Shown here: piece after piece, positions 12,974-16,740 of the stretch | Layout of the letters: every line of letters starts with the position of its first letter | How positions within the stretch are numbered: the stretch's first letter is position 1 | Notes under the pieces: generated by a model | What the model was told of the DNA's origin: nothing | The model's input: only the letters and a program-made list of their open reading frames with translations | Databases searched by the model: none | Position numbers and translations under genes: made by a program | Source of the DNA: Actinomycetes bacterium | GTDB taxonomy: Bacteria; Actinomycetota; Actinomycetes; Mycobacteriales; Micromonosporaceae | Reading direction: 5' to 3' | Length of the DNA stretch: 16,740 nucleotides | NCBI GenBank assembly: GCA_021793335.1 | Contig: JAJYSW010000046.1 | Span: 1 to 16,740, forward strand

Positions 12974-13006
12974 TTGTCCCGATTTCAGCGGCTCTCAGCG
13001 GGACAA
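12974..13006. promoter_or_regulatory. Candidate operator between the XRE regulator and the small genes
   Basis: TTGTCCCG (12974-12981) and CGGGACAA (12999-13006) are perfect 8-bp arms with 17 nt between, and TCAGCGG is repeated directly inside (around 12985 and 12995). The centre-to-centre spacing of the arms is 25 bp. Its place in the shared upstream region suits self-regulation by the XRE protein. Confidence 0.45.
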
Positions 13007-13047
13007 TTTTTCGCCAGTCTGGTCCTTCAGGAGTGAGACTTTCCCTG

Positions 13048-13075
13048 TTCACATGCCTTGACCAGGGGATACGTT
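13048..13075 (+). promoter_or_regulatory. Candidate promoter of the two small genes
   Basis: TTCACA (13048-13053) and TACGTT (13070-13075) are 16 nt apart and match TTGACA and TANNNT well. Transcription would begin near 13082, leaving about 40 nt before the ATG with its GGGGGAG site. It lies just downstream of the inverted repeat at 12974-13006. Judged by eye. Confidence 0.35.
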
Positions 13076-13122
13076 GTGTTCAGCTAGCAGTGCAAGTTCC
13101 ATGTCCACAGGGGGAGCAGAAC

Positions 13123-13443
13123 ATGACCGAGGCCATCCGACCGGAGAGTCGGGAACCTGACAGTTTGGAACGAGGGTCCTTCAGCGATGGAGCGCGGACC
13201 TTCAGCGTTCGCGCTTCCTCCGAGCACGCCCCGGATTCCTTCCAGGTCTATGCCGATGAGAACCAGCGCGAACTCGTCTTGGTCGTCACCGGCATGAACT
13301 CGCAGAACCTCAAGGCCGCGTGGGGCGCTGAGTGGCGCACCGCCTCGTCCGGTTGGCGCGAGTGGTTCGAGGCCAAGGCGTTCATGGTCTTCCACAATGG
13401 CGACCGGCCGATGAAGGGCCGGGTGCGCGTCTGCAATGGCTGA
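13123..13443 (+). CDS. Small hypothetical protein A (island gene)
   Basis: I do not recognise the family. The 106-residue protein is soluble, with no signal peptide or membrane helix, and looks mostly beta-stranded: TFSVRASS, SFQVYAD, ELVLVVTGMN, EWFEAKAFMVFHNG, KGRVRVCNG. A Trp-rich part (AAWGAEWRTASSGWREWFEAKA) stands out. The ATG at 13123 has a strong GGGGGAG 6-7 nt upstream. Its stop overlaps the start of the next small gene by 8 nt. It shares a loose pattern with that gene (F-V ... AP ... F-V ... AW ... EW), so the two may be diverged duplicates. Being divergent from an XRE/DUF397 pair, it may be the output of that regulator. Confidence 0.7.
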   Translation: MTEAIRPESREPDSLERGSFSDGARTFSVRASSEHAPDSFQVYADENQRELVLVVTGMNSQNLKAAWGAEWRTASSGWREWFEAKAFMVFHNGDRPMKGRVRVCNG

Positions 13444-13756
13444 CGAAACAGACCACTACATCGGTGAATTCCGGCGCGGCCCGGCGATCTTCACCGTCTT
13501 CCAAACCGCCCCGGCCCCGCGGGCCTTCCGCGTCGACTGCAACGACGGCAACGGCCCGTCCCAGGTCTGCACCTTCACCGACCATCCCGGTTCCGGTCCG
13601 GACTGGCACGGCGCCTGGAACGGCGACGAGTGGTGCGCCTGGATCGAACTCCAAGCCCGCAAGACCATCAAGGGCTTACCGGACTCGGGTGCGGCGGCAA
13701 GGGCAAACCGTTGTCATAAGTCCCCCAGGACATCCCTTCGCAGCGTTCCTCACTGA
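13436..13756 (+). CDS. Small hypothetical protein B (island gene)
   Basis: I do not recognise the family. The 106-residue protein has no signal peptide or membrane helix. Its N-terminal two-thirds carry FRRGPAIFTVFQTAPAPRAF, then RVDCNDGNGPSQVCTF and DWHGAWNGDEWCAWIELQARK, a Trp- and Cys-rich core that partly matches protein A. The last 25 residues (GAAARANRCHKSPRTSLRS) are basic and look unstructured; they may be a recent extension after loss of an older stop. The ATG at 13436 has no ribosome binding site and lies 8 nt inside gene A, so translation depends on coupling. The stop is within a hairpin arm. Confidence 0.65.
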   Translation: MADETDHYIGEFRRGPAIFTVFQTAPAPRAFRVDCNDGNGPSQVCTFTDHPGSGPDWHGAWNGDEWCAWIELQARKTIKGLPDSGAAARANRCHKSPRTSLRSVPH

Positions 13757-13814
13757 GCCGTCGCACCCGACACCGCTCGCCCGCCTGCTCAGTGATCAGG
13801 GTGATGGAGCAGGC
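13751..13814. repeat. Two overlapping inverted repeats after the small genes
   Basis: CACTGAGC (13751-13758) pairs with GCTCAGTG (13787-13794), and GCCTGCTC (13783-13790) pairs with GAGCAGGC (13807-13814). All arms are perfect 8-mers. The two share 13787-13790, so they compete. The first includes the stop of protein B. They may act as a terminator or RNA switch, though no T-run is present. Confidence 0.4.
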
Positions 13815-13825
13815 AGGCGTCCACC

Positions 13826-13856
13826 GGGGCCGGTCGTAGGTGGGACGGCCGGCCCC
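13826..13856. terminator. GC-rich hairpin between convergent coding segments
   Basis: GGGGCCGG (13826-13833) and CCGGCCCC (13849-13856) are perfect 8-bp arms with a 15-nt loop. It lies between protein B and the GNAT remnant, whose stop is 15 bp further on, and is a plausible bidirectional terminator without a T-tail. Confidence 0.4.
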
Positions 13857-13870
13857 TCCCACGGCCCCAC

Positions 13871-13981
13871 TCACCGGGACAGGCCGATCCGCTCGTAGAC
13901 GCGACAGTGGTGCCCGTCCTCGGCCGACACGACGGCAATGGTTCAGCCGAAGTCGACGAGGTCGGCGATGACGTGTCTGCG
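13871..13981 (-). pseudogene. Remnant of a GNAT acetyltransferase gene
   Basis: The minus strand reads RRHVIADLVDFG, an in-frame TGA (13945-13943), then TIAVVSAEDGHHCRVYERIG and LSR followed by TGA (13873-13871). AEDG..CRVYERIGL is the classic C-terminal GNAT pattern (DxDxxAxRLYERLGF), and the piece before the stop fits the preceding helix in the same frame. Another TGA stands just upstream at 13993-13991. The rest of the gene is absent. This is a broken gene end, directly between the accessory island and cysN. Recognition rests on about 35 residues. Confidence 0.6.
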
Positions 13982-14028
13982 GGACGGGCCTCAGGCGGCG
14001 GGATCGCTCGCGGAGCGGGACGCAGGGC

Positions 14029-15318
14029 TCAGACGATGATGCCCGCGCCCACGGTGCGGTTGTCGGATTCGTCGATGATGATGAACCCTCCGGTGGCACG
14101 GTTCCGGCGGTAGTCGTCGCACAGCAGCGGCTTGGTGGTGCGCAGCGTGACGCGGCCGATCTCGTTGAGCTTCAGTTCCTCCACGCTCTCGTCGCGGTGC
14201 AGCGTGTTGATGTCGAGTTGGTATTGGATGTCCTTGACGATCGCCCGCACATCGGCCGTGGTGTGCTTGATCGCGTACTTGCCGCGCAGCCGCAGCGGTC
14301 GCTGCTCGTCCATCCAGCACACCATCGCCTCGACGTCCTGGGTGACGCGAGGCTGGTTGTTCGGGCGGCACAGCATGTCCCCGCGCGAGACGTCGAGCTC
14401 GTCTTCGAGTCGCACGGTCACGCTCAGCGGCGGGAACGCCTCGGCGAGCTGGCCGTCGGCGGTCTCGATCGAGGCGATCTTCGTGGTGAAGCCGCTGGGC
14501 AGGACCATGACGTCGTCACCGGGTTTCATGACGCCCGAGGCGACCTGCCCTGCGTAGCCACGGTAATCGTGGTTGTCGTTCGAGTGCGGCCGGATGACCT
14601 GCTGGACCGGGAAGCGCACGTCCACCAGGTTCCGGTCCGAGGCGATGTGGACCTTCTCCAGATGGTGCAGCAGGCTCGGGCCTTGGTACCACGGCATGTT
14701 CTCCGAGCGCGAGACCACGTTGTCGCCCTTGAGTGCCGAGATCGGGATGATCATCAGATCGGGGATCTCCAGCTTGGTGGCGAAAGCCGTGAATTCCTGC
14801 TCGATCCGTTTGAAGGTCTCCTCGTCGTAGCCGACCAGGTCCATCTTGTTGACGCACAGGACCATGTGCGGCACGCGCAGCAGCGAGCACAGGAAGGCGT
14901 GGCGCCTGGACTGCTCGACCAGGCCCTTGCGGGCGTCGACCAGGATCATCGCGAGGTCGGCGGTCGAGGCGCCGGTGACCATGTTGCGCGTGTACTGGAT
15001 GTGGCCGGGCGTGTCGGCGATGATGAACTTGCGTTCGGGCGTGGCGAAGTAGCGGTAGGCCACGTCGATCGTGATGCCCTGCTCGCGTTCGCTCCGCAGG
15101 CCGTCGGTGAGCAGCGCCAGGTCGGTGTACTCGTCGCCGCGGCCGGCGCTGACGGCCTCCACGGCGTCCCATTGGTCGTCGAAGAGGGTCTTGGTGTCGA
15201 ACAGCAGCCGTCCGATGAGCGTGGACTTGCCGTCGTCGACGCTGCCGGCGGTGGCGAAGCGCAGCAGCTCGGATGCTTCGGGCAGCGCCTCGGGCGCGGC
15301 GGTCGCAGCTTGCGTCAT
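14029..15318 (-). CDS. cysN: Sulfate adenylyltransferase subunit 1 (GTPase)
   Basis: CysN is the GTPase subunit that drives ATP sulfurylase, making adenosine phosphosulfate (APS) from sulfate and ATP together with CysD. It has 429 residues. The elongation-factor-like G motifs are GSVDDGKST (25-33), GITIDVAYRYF (switch), DTPGHIQYTRNM (102-113) and NKMD (157-160). Beta-barrel domains follow (VIRPHSNDNHDYRGYAG, DELDVSRGDMLCRP, and the C-terminal ATGGFIIIDESDNRTVGAG). There is no fused APS kinase (CysC) domain. The ATG at 15318 overlaps the cysD stop as TGATG, and GGAAGGG lies upstream. It ends the operon in this window. Confidence 0.97.
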   Translation of the reverse strand: MTQAATAAPEALPEASELLRFATAGSVDDGKSTLIGRLLFDTKTLFDDQWDAVEAVSAGRGDEYTDLALLTDGLRSEREQGITIDVAYRYFATPERKFIIADTPGHIQYTRNMVTGASTADLAMILVDARKGLVEQSRRHAFLCSLLRVPHMVLCVNKMDLVGYDEETFKRIEQEFTAFATKLEIPDLMIIPISALKGDNVVSRSENMPWYQGPSLLHHLEKVHIASDRNLVDVRFPVQQVIRPHSNDNHDYRGYAGQVASGVMKPGDDVMVLPSGFTTKIASIETADGQLAEAFPPLSVTVRLEDELDVSRGDMLCRPNNQPRVTQDVEAMVCWMDEQRPLRLRGKYAIKHTTADVRAIVKDIQYQLDINTLHRDESVEELKLNEIGRVTLRTTKPLLCDDYRRNRATGGFIIIDESDNRTVGAGIIV

Positions 15319-16220
15319 CAGAAGTACCCTTCCCGTTTCCGGTCTTCCATCGCGGCCTCGGAGGTCTTGTCGTCACCGCGGGTGGCGCCGCGCTCGGTGA
15401 TGCGTGTGGCGGCGACCTCGGCGATGATCTGGGCGACGGTGGTCGCCTCCGAACGGACTCCGGCGGTCAGCGTCGCGTCCCCGACGGTGCGGTAGCGGAT
15501 CTTCTCGGTGAAGACCGCTTCGCCGTCCTTGGGCCGGATGAACCGGTTGACCGCGAACAGCATGCCGCCGCGGTCCACGACCTCACGCTCGGCCGCGAAG
15601 TACACCGGCGGCAGCTCGATGCCCTGATCGCCGATGTAGCGCCACACGTCCAGCTCGGTCCAGTTCGACAGGGGGAAGACCCGGATCTGCTCGCCCGGGT
15701 GGACCCGGCCGTTGTACAGGCTCCACAGCTCGGGGCGCTGCTGTTTGGGGTCCCATTGGCCGAAGTCGTCGCGGAAGGAGAAGATGCGCTCTTTGGCGCG
15801 GGCCTTCTCCTCGTCGCGCCTCGCGCCGCCGAAGAGCGCGTCGAACTGGTACTTCTCGGCGGCTTCGAGGAGCACGGGCGTCTGGATGCGGTTACGGGTG
15901 CCGTTCGGCGGCTCGGTGACCAGGCCGCGGTCGATCGCGTCCTGGACGGAGGCGACGAGGAGCTGGACGCCGGTCTGAGCGACTCGGCGGTCGCGGAAGT
16001 CGATGACCTCGTCGAAGTTCTGTCCGGTGTCGACGTGCATGACCGGGAAGGGGATCGGCGCGGGGGCGAAGGCCTTCTGCGCCAGATGGAGCATGACGAT
16101 GGAGTCCTTGCCGCCCGAGAAGAGCAGCACTGGGCGCTGACAGGTCGCCGCGACCTCACGGAAGATGAAGATCGCCTCCGCCTCCAGCGCGGCGAGATGG
16201 CTGACGCGGTAATCGCTCAC
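15318..16220 (-). CDS. cysD: Sulfate adenylyltransferase subunit 2
   Basis: CysD is the catalytic subunit of ATP sulfurylase and pairs with CysN. The 300-residue length is standard. The PP-loop is VLLFSGGKDSIVML (SGGKDS at 35-40). Other signatures are FPVMHVDTGQNFDEVI, FDALFGGARRDEEKARAKER, FRDDFGQWDPKQQRPELW and FPLSNWTELDVWRYIGDQ. The C-terminal part has VNRFIRPKDGEAV and ERGATRGDDKTSEAAMEDRK. The start is GTG at 16220 (SDYRVSHLAALEAEA), with GAGGAG about 10 nt upstream. Open codons further upstream overlap cysQ and do not belong. It follows cysQ after 86 nt, probably in one operon for sulfate assimilation. Confidence 0.97.
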   Translation of the reverse strand: MSDYRVSHLAALEAEAIFIFREVAATCQRPVLLFSGGKDSIVMLHLAQKAFAPAPIPFPVMHVDTGQNFDEVIDFRDRRVAQTGVQLLVASVQDAIDRGLVTEPPNGTRNRIQTPVLLEAAEKYQFDALFGGARRDEEKARAKERIFSFRDDFGQWDPKQQRPELWSLYNGRVHPGEQIRVFPLSNWTELDVWRYIGDQGIELPPVYFAAEREVVDRGGMLFAVNRFIRPKDGEAVFTEKIRYRTVGDATLTAGVRSEATTVAQIIAEVAATRITERGATRGDDKTSEAAMEDRKREGYF

Positions 16221-16243
16221 CGGCGCGACACTCCTCTCAGCAG

Positions 16244-16259
16244 GAACCCGTGCGGGTTC
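16244..16259. promoter_or_regulatory. Perfect 16-bp inverted repeat upstream of cysD
   Basis: GAACCCG-TG-CGGGTTC has perfect 7-bp arms and lies 24 bp before the cysD start codon, between cysQ and cysD, next to the ribosome binding site. It may be an operator or a hairpin affecting cysD translation. I could not tie it to a known sulfur regulator. Confidence 0.35.
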
Positions 16260-16306
16260 GGTTCGTCGTCGTTCGGGGCCCGGCGCTCCTGTGAGCCGGG
16301 CCGGGG

Positions 16307-16740
16307 TCAGTCCGTGCCGTTGATGGCGGCGAGCAGCGGCTCGGCCAGGTCGGGCCGGCAGATCAGCAGGTCGGGTAGATACGGATCGGGGCGGTTGTAC
16401 TGCAAGGGGCTGCCGTCGATCCGAGTGGCGTGCCAGCCGGAGGCGAGGGCGACGGCGACCGGAGCGGCCGAGTCCCACTCGTACTGTCCTCCAGCGTGCA
16501 CATAGGCGTCCACCTTACCCATGACGACGGCCATGGCCTTCGCTCCGGCCGAGCCCCATGGGATGAGCTCGGCGTCGAGCGCGGCGGCGGCCGCTTCGGC
16601 TTCGGCGGGGGGCCTGGTGCGGGACACGGCTATGCGCGGTCGGGCGGGGCGGGGCCCGGACACGGGACACCGCCCGTCGGTGCCCAAGGTCACACCTTGG
16701 GCGGGGAGGGATACTGCGGCGGCGGTGAGGCTGAGGGCGC
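16307..16740 (-). CDS. cysQ: 3'(2'),5'-bisphosphate nucleotidase CysQ (C-terminal part; runs off the right edge)
   Basis: CysQ removes the 3'-phosphate from PAP/PAPS and so controls the pool of activated sulfate. It belongs to the inositol-monophosphatase fold. The frame is open to the window edge, with 143 residues visible. Family motifs are LTAAVSLPAQGVTLGTD, RPRIAVSRTRPP, WGSAGAKAMAVVMGKVDAYV, the metal-site motif GGQYEWDSAAPVAVA and YNRPDPYLPDLLICRPDLAE. The true start lies outside; a GTG at 16693 is internal because family-like residues continue before it. The gene is followed by cysD after 86 nt. In actinobacteria cysQ is a frequent neighbour of the sulfate-activation genes. Assignment is secure; the exact substrate preference is not shown. 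Confidence 0.93.
   Translation of the reverse strand, partial: ALSLTAAAVSLPAQGVTLGTDGRCPVSGPRPARPRIAVSRTRPPAEAEAAAAALDAELIPWGSAGAKAMAVVMGKVDAYVHAGGQYEWDSAAPVAVALASGWHATRIDGSPLQYNRPDPYLPDLLICRPDLAEPLLAAINGTD

Noticed and set aside
14197..16505. Large plus-strand open frames opposite cysN and cysD
   Set aside because: They are antisense to secure genes, with no domain or ribosome binding site.

Overview
The window looks like chromosomal DNA of a high-GC actinobacterium. The reasons are the very GC-rich third codon positions, GTG and TTG starts, TANNNT-type -10 boxes, a Rho factor with the large charged insertion typical of Actinobacteria, the gene order argS-lysA-hom-thrC-thrB-rho, and an XRE/DUF5753 plus DUF397 regulator pair. 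The family cannot be fixed from this sequence alone; a Glycomyces, Stackebrandtia or Micromonospora-type relative is a guess.

Region 1 (1-8119, all minus strand) is a core housekeeping block read from right to left. It runs argS (arginyl-tRNA synthetase), lysA (diaminopimelate decarboxylase), hom (homoserine dehydrogenase), thrC (threonine synthase), thrB (homoserine kinase) and rho (transcription terminator, cut by the window edge just before its Walker A motif). The first five are tightly packed, with start/stop overlap or 1-24 nt gaps, and make lysine and threonine from the aspartate branch. rho is set off by a 466-bp leader with several perfect inverted repeats, and its likely promoter lies inside an unusual 3' extension of thrB.

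Region 2 (8120-11713, plus strand) is divergent from argS, across a spacer packed with perfect palindromes. It holds a DUF3105 lipoprotein gene, a second membrane-anchored DUF3105 gene, a membrane-anchored DUF305 gene rich in His and Met, and a proline/glycine-rich protein with one C-terminal membrane helix. This is a plausible cell-surface, perhaps metal-handling (copper), module. The two DUF3105 genes share two blocks of perfect DNA identity with sharp edges, which suggests gene conversion. An MmcQ/YjbR gene with its own leader and a strong terminator hairpin follows.

Region 3 (11714-14028) is an accessory island of visibly lower GC. A DUF5753 XRE regulator overlaps a DUF397 gene on the minus strand. 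Divergent from them are two overlapping small genes of unknown function that look like diverged copies of each other. An inverted repeat in the shared control region is a natural operator candidate. The island is flanked by gene debris: the last part of a WD40-repeat gene on the left and of a GNAT acetyltransferase gene on the right. This is the most likely place for an undescribed system.

Region 4 (14029-16740, minus strand) is sulfate assimilation: cysQ (3'-phosphoadenosine phosphatase, cut by the window edge), cysD and cysN (the two ATP sulfurylase subunits, overlapping by 1 nt).
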